Shown: piece by piece, positions 48,201 through 58,031 of the stretch
How the letters are laid out: the number at the start of each line of letters is the position of its first letter
Numbering within the stretch: position 1 is the stretch's first letter
Source: Tubulanus polymorphus
Taxonomy: Eukaryota; Nemertea; Palaeonemertea; Tubulaniformes; Tubulanidae
Assembly: GCF_964204645.1 (NCBI RefSeq)
Contig: NC_134028.1
Coordinates: 6,675,001-6,739,000, forward strand
DNA length: 64,000 nucleotides
Reading direction: 5' to 3'
The notes under the pieces: generated by a model
Seen by the model: the letters and a program-made list of their open reading frames with translations, nothing else
What the model was told of the DNA's origin: nothing
Database searches by the model: none
Program-made: the position numbers and the translations under genes

Positions 48201-51200
48201 AAAATTTAGTTACCTTTTCCTACAATTTGGCCTCGAATCAAGTTACTTTGGAAGCATATGCAAATTTTGAACAAAAAAGCATGAATGTTTGAGTGAATGT
48301 TTTGGAATCAATACTCTAATTTTCTTTAAGCCGGCATCTGGGCAGACCTTTCGACGAAGAGCGGGGTAGGGAATTTGTTTGAAGCGCCAGACCCCTCCTA
48401 GATGCGGGCGTGGGTATGGTTCGCTATTGGGTCCCTGATTATCCAGGTACAGTCTTTACCCAGTGCTAGACACAGATTATCTTGTCTATGAAGTCAAACA
48501 GTTTAAAATCACATTTATCATTTTAGATTGAACAGTTTGTCAATTACGAACACATTTCTCACTTTCTCGATAAACTTCACTGGCACCAGATAATGATATA
48601 TGTATTTGATCATGCGTATTTGAGGTTTCGTTTTTTCCTAGTTTTTCCAGTGTGCCACCGATGACAGAGGTTAGACAGATAAGCGCCTATCAATTATCAG
48701 GGCGTAATGGTTACATCAAAACTCATTCGATGAAAGATTATGACAGACCCAGTGTTTGTACTTATGAAAAACTTTAAATTTCAGGAGAATTGGATATTTA
48801 CAAATTTAGAAATTGATGAAACACTATATTCGTGTTATGACGATAATCTTGGAGAATCCTACAATAATAACGAAAAAATGATATCAAATCCGAAAATTTT
48901 TCCTTGATTCTAGTTTATTCGACTAGATTCTAGTAGTTATCTAAGAACATATTCCTGAAGATGGCTATTAGAATATAGTTAAAACGTCGAATAAACTATC
49001 TTAAAGGAAACATTTTTGGACTTAATGTTTTTTTCGTTATCATCGTGGAATTCATTGTAGATTAAATATTCAGCCCTCTGGCTTTATATTGGCATTTATA
49101 AAAATATAAAAAAAATTCGAGTGATTTCATATTTTTCTAACGCTCGTTAACGAAGTGCGTCGCTAACCTTTGGTCGTTATTAGTTTTCGGTGCAATTTAA
49201 CGCTGATCAAAAAGCTCTTAATAACCGTACGCCATCGTACATAAACACAGTTATTATTGCTCTGTGGTGGAATCTGACTGTTTGGCGAGATCAATTATCT
49301 AATCAGGTCAATTCGGAAGATCAACATACTTGCATGCGCTTTGTTTGAAAAACGCTGACAATATTTAGATATTTGATGACAATTAATCGGACCAATTTAT
49401 CATCGGTTGTTCAGGTTTGAAATGAAATGGTAGCCGTATTCCTGTCGCGATGGATGTGTAGGTTGTTTCAGTGCAGTGTTAATGGTTTCTGGCATATCCC
49501 TCCACGTAGCCCTGATACTTGTCCACGGACACCGAGTTTAGAAGAGTTTTACGTCCCAAATGCAAGTAACGGTGTAACCCTAGTGGGCTTGGTTCCCAGT
49601 CTTCCACTCAACCAACTGAGCTAACGGCACAGGACAAATGGGGGCCTGTGCCTGTTTGCCAAAAAGTCAGACCAGGACCGGGCCAAATGTAAGCATGGCT
49701 TAAACTATTGAGAGTGAATGGTTACTGGTTCTGGTAGTCACTCGTCTAGCATCGTTTAGTGGGCCTATGAACGCGCTCTCTAATTTGGCATGGCTAAATT
49801 TGACTCAAGTCTGATCCGGGCCAAAATGTCTCCAAGTGATCAATTTAATCGAAATAGAAGTCAACTATTCTTATTCAACGCTGCAGATTTTCTTCTTCAG
49901 ATTTGTTCGTGGTAGGCTACCGTTATTTCTGTCATTATGTCAGCAGCTGTGCTCTAGTTTTTTTCGACTTATCTTTTATCGGGTTCCTTATCAGTGGTAT
50001 CTGTCAACAATCAGCGATGCGTGAAAATAGTTGACGGTAACCCCAGCGGGATTCTGGTAACGAAAGAAGTATCTTTATTACTGGTTTGACCTGAATAGGT
50101 TACTTCTGAACTCTCTCTTATTTAGGACTCGTACCTCAGGTTTCAACAGAGGAAAAATCATTTTCACATAATGCAGCATGGGGTCCCTCACTAAGGTCAG
50201 ACATCTTTGAAGAAACACATATGCTAAAAGACGCAATTTCCTAAAGGACGAGTGTCAAATCTGCACAATCTCCTTTTTTGATGAAAAGGGCAACCACAAT
50301 AAAAAGGCAGGGGTCCACACCCCTCTGACCACCCCCTAAATCCGCCCTTGCATGGCTATTTTAGAATGTAAAACATCTAGTAAAAAACCACTATGGTCAT
50401 TGGTGAAACACTATGTCCATGAGTTGAGATGCTTTACATATTCGCATTTGAGAGAGAATTCTACAGTAATATAACGAGAATGATGAAGTCCGAAAAGTTT
50501 CCTTTGATTTATTGATTCGAAGATGACTTGTAGGTTATAGTCGAAACGTCGAATCAAATGACTATTAGCTTAATGGAAACTTTTTGGACTTCATCTTCTC
50601 GTTATATCAGTGTGGAATTCTCTCTCAACTCGCTAAGTGAGTTTTCTATCCTAATAACGTAGTCTTTTTTTATTGTAACACGGCGGTGAAGTAAGAATTT
50701 ACTAAAAATTTCCTCCTGTGTGTTAGACTGACGGGTTACATTTTCGTTGTTTTCGTTCAGTGACAAATGAAATTACGTTTTATCGGTTCTGTTATTATCC
50801 AGAGATTCAAAAATACAAGATTACGAAACACCTGGAAACAACAACAAAAAACCTCACAGATCTTTGATGTACATATAAACCTACATATACACGTATTACA
50901 TGATGTTTATTTTGTTTCAGTTCGTATTTAAGCGTATTCAAACACATGTTTGTATATATCTCTATCTCATGTTGGTTGATATTTTCTACAAGTTTTTGAT
51001 TACTTGGAGTACTTTGACGTAAAGCAAGTCACACATTTTTCTGTATAAATCACAGTTCGGTACTCGAAAAACGCCTGATAAAAATGCCGAATCAGAGAAC
51101 GGTTATCCTGAAAATTAACCGTGTTCAGTTATTTGCTGATATTCATGATTCATTTGAATTCCATCCATTAGCGGAATGCCAAGTGTTAGGCTAGTGTTTT

Positions 51201-54200
51201 TATTGAGAGTATATATATAGAAGAAAAAAAAAACAGAAAATAGTGACACTTGACTGCCCTCTATAAAACCTTACCTATCTTGAGAGCACATGAATCATTA
51301 TTTTCTGGAAATTTGTCGCTTTCGATCAGACTTTTGAATAAGCCCCAATAATTCAGTGTTCCAGAGACTTAGATTTATTTCAGAACTTTTAAAAGATTTT
51401 AATGTTTTTTTGCAGAATCTTACCGTTTGGAGAATGGATCCATGCACTATGTGTAAATGTGACAGCCCGAACCCGGTTTGTGAATCGGTCCGATGTAGAG
51501 CTACCAGGCTGTGTAACATTTCGAAGGTAAAGATTTGAAAACCGTACTCTTGGTGTGCTGGGCTAGAGGTTTCTCAAAAAGTTATAATATTATCCAACCA
51601 ATTTTCCTTAAGTTACAGTTACTAAGTTGAAACGTCTATAAAGGTTTAACCCTTTCAGTGCGTCTACACCGCAGTGCGGTGTATAAATCAGTAATAGATT
51701 TTGCTAGTACACCGTACTGCGGTGTATTGATGTAATAAGTAATTATCTCTCTTGAAAAAAGGCAGCACCTGTCAAACATAGTGACTAACTACATACCACG
51801 CTGCGGAATGGACGCACTATAATGGTATTCCCGTTATTCAACATACTAGGGTGGAATTTTTAAAATTTTTCAAATTATCTCCAACACTATAGGGTATTGG
51901 TTAGTCAGCACTGAAAGGGTTAGAATTAATCGAAAAATGATGCAAAACCACAATTGGACATAAAAAGAACAATTTAGAGTAAGAAAAGCATCTCAAAACA
52001 ATTTCCAAAAATGTTAGCAAAAGACTAGGGTCGTACGGAAATGACCCCCTCAAGCTGATATTTGGGAAAAAGGAATGATATTTATTGGTACTCATAAACG
52101 TTATAAGCAAGCCATATAGCAACAATTTACTGCGCTAACTACTATTTGTTGATACTTTTGATGTTACTCGAGTTCTGGTCTTTGTAAAAACTGTTTGTCT
52201 ACGGATGTCGGCAATGATGATGATGAAAATAAATATATCGCATTGTTCTTATCTAACCTCTGCCAGTTTGCACAATGTATAATAGTTATATTTCTGCGAA
52301 GGTGTATTAAACCTGTAGGTATAATTCCGCACTACACATATTTCCGGTCTGCGTTAATTTTTTATCCTGAAAATTCCGTATTTTTATCAAATTTGCTGAT
52401 GAATTTGTGATCAAATGGACTCTTTTGGCCCATGCCAGATTAAGGCCAGAATAACTGGTCACAAATGGGCCTGTGCCTGTTTGGTTCGACCAAAAACGTC
52501 TGACCAGGCCCGAGCTGATTTTAGCACGGGCCAAATTATGGCTCCTTAATGACTCACTTCACTTTGTTTAAGCATTGTTTAGTGCCAAATTTGACTCGGG
52601 CTTGATCCATGCCAATGTGGTCCGCGGCCCAAATCGTGTCCATGTTATCACTTCGTGCTTTCTGATGGAAATCTGTGCAAATCTATTTCATTTGCATTAT
52701 TTCTGAATTTTTCTGACTGAATATTAACAAATTATGTCATATTTTTATTGTTCACCTCGCAGTCAAGGTTGGCCTCATTATTACATCCAGACGTAAAGTG
52801 TTATAGTTTACTAAACAACCTGTCAACATACGTATAGTGCCTCTGCGCGTAGAATAATAATTAGTATTTATATGAACCCCTTTAAAAAATGGAAACAATT
52901 ACGGTATTCATCAAATGGTGTTTCTTTTCCATTCATTATTACTGATCTTAGGTGTAAACCTTCACTGCTGCAATGAATCTCTTATAAAAACTTCAGTTAT
53001 TGCAGAATTCTTGGTTACGTTGGAAACGAATTCAGTCAAATTTCTACATTTTTAGGGCGACTACTTACACATCCCAGCCGACCAGTGCTGCCCAGTCTGT
53101 AGACGAAATCCTAAACCTTGTCGATCACCGCATTCACCCAGTCAGTACATACAGGTATGTCTTCGAGACCCGTTGCAAAGTTATGGTTTAGATGAGGTTC
53201 ACGGTTGAGTTAAACATTTCTGAGTCTAAATCGCAACGGTGGAAACTTGTGAATAACTAAGAATTGATGAAAATGATATTGTTCCGAAGTATGGTTTAGA
53301 CAGGGCCCAAGATCCAGTTGATTTCTACATTTTCAATTTTTGATCGAATTAGTAATTTACTTAGAATTTGATGAAAAAATCATTGCAAAAATTTCTTTGC
53401 ATTTAAACACCAAAAAAAAATGTTCTTGTTAGATCTGTTAATATCATTTGGTGATTTTTGATTAGCACAATGAAGAATGGAGTGAGAAATCATGTCAGAG
53501 ATGTGTGTGTTATGACGGTCGCGTGAGTTGTCGCGGTAATACATGTCCCACCGTACGGTGTAATCCGGGAACCGTCACGCAACAACTTAGCGGAAAATGT
53601 TGCCCTCAATGCGTTCCTATCGGCCGTAAGTAGTAGTCCCAGTCCCGAGAAATAGTAGTTTAAATCGAGACGATACTCAATATATCCGCGTAAGTGAATA
53701 TATGAGAGAAATCCAACAATAATTCAGCCAAAGATGTTTAGTTCTATAGTAATAGAGTATGTATTTGAGCAAGACTATCAGCCATCATCAGCAGGAGCGG
53801 ATTCAGACGGTAGCACCGTAGGCACGTGCTACCGTTGCGAAAATCTCGTGCCCTTTTTTTTCATGCCCGAAGTAGAAAAGGGCACTTTTTTACAAGAAAA
53901 AGGTAGATGGTTTTGAATAAAAAGCACATCATTTTTCAAGATTTTGTCTTTATTTCCTGGAAACTGCATCTCAAAGCAGTAAAAATGCTAGAAAGCACTT
54001 CGCCTCAGGACTTGAATCGCTTGGAATTTGCAGCAAAAAGCAGATTTTCAAAATTTCAGAATGCCCTTTTTAATTTCAAAATGCCCTTTTCATAAGTTGT
54101 GCTACCCTCGACAGTGGTCCCTGGATCGCCCCTGGTCAGGCGTGAATAGTCTTAAGCTGAAACATTGCTCAAGAGTTTTTCATCTTTGGCTGAATTATTG

Positions 54201-56320
54201 TTGGATTTCTCTTGTATTGTAATTTAAATTTGTTGATGGTGGAATAGGGTCCTGATTACTGGAGCTCTGTGAAAATGGACCAGGAAATCTAAAAGAAAAG
54301 ATTTGTGAATGTTATGTCTGTTTTCTGGAAGTTATGTTGATAAATAGAAGCCGTATAAGCAAAGAAAGATAGAGTTGAATTAACTAATTGTAAAAATATG
54401 AAAAGAAATTCTATCTGGCAAAAAACATTCACAAAAACAGATCCCTATTTCACTGTTATGTCTACAGGTTGCTTTGGTTTAGTCTTTGTTTGATATAATT
54501 TATTTATTTCAGAATCATGTAATCATGAAAGTGTTGTATACTCTGACGGGCGTATATGGAACCCAGCGCCGTGTGTCCAGTGTCTTTGTAGAAATGGCCG
54601 TGTCAGCTGTTACACTCAACAATGTCCAAAATCCATGTGTAAAAAGGTTGATAGGTTTTCAGAATTTCCACCCTGCATTACCATAGATCCAGTTCCATTC
54701 TGAACTAGGCTTGACTATTCATCTAAAACTGGTCTTGATTAACTAGATTAGTTGAATAATGATTCAAAATGAAGCTTATAAGTCTTCACTCTTTGAGCTG
54801 AATCCTAAGTTAAGGCACGGGTCTTAATTCTTTGGGCCACATTTTATAGATCCACGATTTCACTACCGTATATGCAATAGACTAATTTCATTCATTAGGA
54901 AGATGTAGTTGCCCCGACTCGTGGTGAATGTTGTCCAAAATGTTTAAAACACGGCTGTCAGAGGGGAGATGATCAGTATTTGGTAGGTACCGGTACGCAC
55001 AATCCATTTACACAAGCGTCATTTTGCCCAAAGTGTATCTATCGGATCAAACCATATAGAATTTAACGGCAACCACAGGAAATAATTCAACCCATTCAGT
55101 GTGTCTACACTGCAGTGCGATGTATAATTCAGTGATGGACTTTGCTAGTACACAGCATTGCAGTGTATTGATGTTATTAGTGATTAGTTTTAATCTCTAT
55201 TGAAAGATGGTAGCATCTGTAAAACATATTGAAATATTAGTAACTACCGATACATCGCACAGTGATGTAGACACACTATAGCAGCATGCCCATTATTCAA
55301 AACATTTGGGTGGAATTTTTAGTAATTTTCAAATTATCTCCAGCACTTCGAGTTTTAATTAGTCAGCACTGAAAGGGTTAAGCCCCAGGAAATATTTCTT
55401 GTTGTGAATTTTCATGTTCAAAAATTTCATTTCAGGAAGGAGAATCGTGGAAGTTGAATCCGTGTACTATTTGTTCGTGCCATTACGGACAGATCTCGTG
55501 TTCGTATAAATCATGTTCAATGCTAAATTGTAAACAGGTGGGTAAAGATTGGAGTCTTGAAATTCTGCTCTGTATATATTGCTACATTGGGAACATTCGA
55601 AAATTAGATCTATTCCATAATTATTGTTCCGGGCCTAATTTCTTTACCAAAAATGTTTGTGTGGTCGTGACTAAAGATGAATGTAAACGATATGCATGCT
55701 GTAATGTAGAGAATGTTTTGAAATACTGAGTTGTTCTTATATATAACTTCATGTTCTCGATATCTTAATGATTATGACATACCTGTTAAACACATTGATC
55801 TAAAGCATAATATTATGATTGACAACAACAAGATAAATACTGGTACACCGTACTGATGAATGTTACTTAAAATTTTCAGAATGAAAAAGCGGTGAAAATC
55901 GAGGGTGAATGTTGCCCGAAATGTGTTCCTAATGAAGGTAAAAATGGATCATTATTCTTTTTGAAATCTAAACAGTCAAACCTTTCGGGTAAAAAGTATT
56001 CGATCGATCTAGCAGCAATCGATGAGAACTTTATTGGAATGGATTCTATCGGATGGCATTGAAAATTAATCGGATAAGAATTTTTTTTTAAATGAATGTA
56101 TTGAAAAAAAAACTTTCTACCTGATTATGTCCTTCAACTATCACTATTTCATATTTTTTTTTCATGATTCTATCTTTTATTTTCAGGTGTTTGTATTCAC
56201 CGGGCGAAGGTATATTACAGCGAGGCCGTGTGGAACGTATCTCATTGTGATTACTGCCAGTGTCTAGATGGTAATGTCTCCTGCCATCGGGCTGAATGCG
56301 ACAAACTCAACTGCGCCAAG
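42249..56320 (+). CDS. Secreted multi-VWC (chordin/kielin/BMPER-like) protein, 3' partial
   Basis: Ten exons in one frame: 42249-42312, 42781-42812, 51416-51526, 53056-53154, 53466-53625, 54513-54646, 54899-54982, 55436-55537, 55880-55937 and 56187-56320 (326 codons, no stop reached). Exon 1 is a signal peptide (MKRIVLLLFIVILTCF...), cleaved near residue 22. Five VWC domains follow, each with CxxCxC in the middle; the first four close with CCPxC (residues 80-84, 147-151, 211-215 and 273-277). The fifth (from C284) stops at an exon end after DKLNCAK with no closing CCPxC, so at least one more exon is missing. Such proteins bind BMP/TGF-beta ligands outside the cell. Which relative (kielin, BMPER, chordin-like, CRIM1) cannot be decided. 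Intron 2 is 8.6 kb. The last visible intron contains the PLE and the GPCR genes. Confidence 0.88.
44237..44335. repeat. Hairpin repeat (family G), copy 2
   Basis: GGTTTTATAGACTGGTATTA and TAATGCCAGTCTATAAAACC arms, with an inner hairpin ACTCAACTCA / TGAGTT. In VWC intron 2. Confidence 0.7.
45226..45368 (-). CDS. Orphan candidate exon, weakly sulfotransferase-like
   Basis: On the minus strand an acceptor (TTTGTTTATTAG) and a donor (CGAG|GTAAAT) bound 143 bases of open frame with protein-like composition. It includes LLKQNVVVGIYTVEQLSEEF, which recalls the VVGI.E...E segment near the C-terminus of Golgi carbohydrate sulfotransferases. No neighbouring exon on this strand was found, so it may be one exon of a nested gene, a pseudogene fragment or chance. 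It lies in intron 2 of the VWC gene. Confidence 0.25.
45791..46072. mobile_element. MITE with CATGGGCGTCACCAG ends
   Basis: Perfect 15-base inverted ends (CATGGGCGTCACCAG / CTGGTGACGCCCATG). Related GGGGCGCCATCA and GACCCCCT blocks recur at 47403-47700. In intron 2 of the VWC gene. Confidence 0.65.
48809..49062 (-). mobile_element. Fold-back PLE-type element
   Basis: Arms GAATCCTACAATAATAACGA (left) and TCGTTATCATCGTGGAATTC (right) with AGTCCAAAAATGTTTCC-type inner sequence. The left tail GATGAAACACTATATTCGTG matches the complement of the PLE tail. The centre keeps CTGAAGA (48955-48961) and a stem II, but GAAA is replaced by AAAA (G12 lost). No clear target repeat. Confidence 0.7.
49635..49834. 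mobile_element. MITE family A, copy 8 (degenerate)
   Basis: GGGCCTGTGCCTGTTTGCC...GACCAGGACCGGGCC...TCTAATTTGGC. Shorter, with a deletion in the GCATTGTTTAG region. Confidence 0.5.
50395..50632 (-). mobile_element. Fold-back PLE-type element with a damaged hammerhead
   Basis: Arms GAGAGAGAATTCTACAGTAA (left) and its near complement at about 50610-50630. The left tail ATTGGTGAAACACTATGTCC matches the complement of the PLE tail. The centre ATTCGAAGATGACTT...TATAGTCGAAACGTCGAAT differs from the PLE hammerhead by loss of CT from the core. Stem I (GATTCG/CGAATC) is perfect. Confidence 0.72.
51646..51923. mobile_element. piggyBac-like MITE (family B), copy 3
   Basis: Left TTAACCCTTTCAGTGC; right GCACTGAAAGGGTTAG, where the last TTAA base has changed. 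Located 120 bases after VWC exon 3. Confidence 0.8.
52411..52650. mobile_element. MITE family A, copy 9 (degenerate)
   Basis: GGGCCTGTGCCTGTTTGGTT, GACCAGGCCCGAGC and AAGCATTGTTTAGTGCC are family sequence; the ends are decayed. Confidence 0.5.
53711..54217. mobile_element. Fold-back PLE-type element split by another insertion
   Basis: Outer arms AGAGAAATCCAACAATAATT (left) and its complement (about 54186-54212). The hammerhead-like centre is divided: the CATCATCAG side lies at about 53785 and the CTTAAGCTGAAACATTG side at about 54157. Between them, about 53793-54137, is a separate element with ends CAGGAGCGGATTCAG and CTGGATCGCCCCTG, similar to hAT-type MITE termini. Confidence 0.6.
55087..55381. 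mobile_element. piggyBac-like MITE (family B), copy 4
   Basis: Left TCAACCCATTCAGTGT (decayed) and right GCACTGAAAGGGTTAA. In the intron before VWC exon 8. Confidence 0.75.
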
Positions 56321-56714
56321 GTACCCCGCAAAATATAGATTTGAAAAAATGATTTGAGGAAAAAAGATTTGAGGAAATAAAAAATTTATTCGAGTGACTG
56401 TTACCTGTGGTTGGAAATGTCAGGTATAATGGGATTGTATCAAAATTTTTGTCTATTCGAACATGCTAACTGTATGAGTGGTATATGATTGAAAATTTTC
56501 GCAAGCTTTTTTACTGAAAGTTACAGGTTTAAACCCTTCAGGTATGGGCTTGTGAATGGGTTTGAATGTTTAGCCCAAGTCAGCATTATAGTGCATTATG
56601 TAGGAAGAGTAAATCTGAGAATTTAGAAATGCGTTAATGCATTAGCTGAAATATGAAAGCGTATAATATCAGAATAAGAGAAGTTCCATGAAAATAGATC
56701 TCCAATAGTTGACG

Positions 56715-56940
56715 CGTTCTGTGACACCCTACATGCCAGTTAGGTGGTGACTTTACTGGATGGTTGACAGTAGACACCCTACACACCAGTTAGGTGATAT
56801 AATTGTATGAGACGATTTTACAGTAGACACCCTAATTACAAGCCAGTAAGGTGATGACTTTACAGGATTGTTGACAGTAGACACCCTACATGCTAGTTAG
56901 TTACATGACTGCACAGGACTGTTGACTGTAGACAACATAC
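56715..56940. repeat. Minisatellite, unit about 50-54 bp
   Basis: Four GACACCCTA-led units start near 56723, 56773, 56826 and 56880, each with a variant of CCAGTTAGGTGATGACTT and GTTGACAGTA. A partial fifth (GACAACAT) is near 56931. It is intronic in the VWC gene. Confidence 0.8.
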
Positions 56941-57328
56941 CCATTGTAATATTACAACCAAATTGCTGTTATCAAGAAAGATTTGGAAAGAAAATCCATT
57001 TTCTTGAGTCTCTTGCATACATCTTATCAGGAAATTTCAAAATTTTACCGGTCCTCATTGTGTTAAAAATCAAATTTTTCAGTAACTATAGAAATAAGGG
57101 CACTGAGGGAATCTGATGAATAGTAAATGAAGATGTTATGTTCTAGTAAAACAGCGAAAGATCTCACGGATTATTACTTGGAACTGATAAATCTCCACCA
57201 CTATTTTCATTTGAATCATGTTGGATTTACTGTGGGAGCAAGCAACTGTCAGACTAACATATTTGATATGTATATATTTATGTGATCCGTGAAGTTATGT
57301 GACTTGTGAAAAATACTGTGCTAATGAC
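56941..57328. other. VWC intron sequence left of the PLE
   Basis: AT-rich. No exon closing the fifth VWC domain (CCPxC) is present here. Confidence 0.45.
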
Positions 57329-57340
57329 TTAGGTCGTTAT

Positions 57341-58027
57341 GAGGAGAGAATCCCACAATGATAATAAAAAGTCCGAAAATGAAACTTCGAGATAGTAGTT
57401 TATTTCAACGTTTCGACTATATCCTAATAGTCATCTTCAGGAATAATGAGATACTACAGAAATTATGAGATATATATATATATACAATCCAGAGACAAAG
57501 AGACTAATTCAAGTAATCAGAGATGATACAAATTAAAGGAAAATAAACATAGAAACAGTTACACACGCTAAAATAGATTAAAGGGAAGCAAACTAAGGGG
57601 TAATTATAAACAAAAATAGTGAGTATAAATATAAATGAAACTTAAAGTCAGCAGTAAAAAGAAAGACAAACTAGGGGGCACTTAAATTAAAACAAAGGTG
57701 AATACAAGTTAAGTCAGAGACGAAATTGATGAGAGAACAAATAACAAATAATCAAAGGGGAAATCAAGTGTTGAGTTTAACCAGTTTACAGAGGAATTTT
57801 GATATAAGTTTATTATGGGGTGAAAAACCATTGTTAAGGTTTACAACGTTGTTTGAATTTTCAATAATTAATGCAGATTCCAAAATATGTCTTCTAGTTT
57901 TATCGCTGCAAGGGTAAATTAATTCAGCATTAGCAAAATCAAAATTGTGTGAAGTCTGAAAAACATGACTAGCAACTCCGTTTTCAGGTTTAAAGTTTTT
58001 TACATCTAATTTATGCTCTTTTATGCG
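57341..58027 (-). repeat. Inverted copy of the PLE 3' end (left arm)
   Basis: Reverse complement of roughly 59890-60567. It carries the C-terminal part of the PLE frame on the minus strand (the start is lost), the 3' UTR and a hammerhead. It lacks the 38-bp tail found at the right end. It ends abruptly at about 58027, within the codons next to the IKEH motif of the nuclease. Confidence 0.9.
57397..57450 (-). ncRNA. Hammerhead ribozyme motif at the PLE left arm
   Basis: Reverse complement of the right-end motif: CTGAAGA core at 57434-57440 (minus strand), the same stem II and GAAACGTT. It would be transcribed only from the minus strand. Confidence 0.7.
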
Positions 58028-58031
58028 TTAA

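Larger units (their letters stand above)
42813..51415. other. 8.6-kb intron 2 of the VWC gene
   Basis: Holds family G, the CATGGGCG MITE, two fold-back PLE-type elements, MITE A copy 8 and the orphan minus-strand exon. There are TA dinucleotide runs near 46240. The remainder is unrecognised. Confidence 0.5.

Noticed and set aside
49560-49630. tRNA-like sequence on the minus strand (GTTAGCTCAGTTGGTTGAG)
   Set aside because: It has an A-box-like start but no proper T arm or acceptor pairing; at most a decayed tRNA-derived repeat.
56715-56940. Regular repeats that could suggest a CRISPR array
   Set aside because: The genome is animal, the units are contiguous and diverged, and there are no unique spacers.
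57726-57917. 63-codon plus-strand frame, repeated at 59999-60190 (minus) and 62640-62855
   Set aside because: It is the antisense of the PLE C-terminus and 3' UTR, repeated only because that sequence is present three times.
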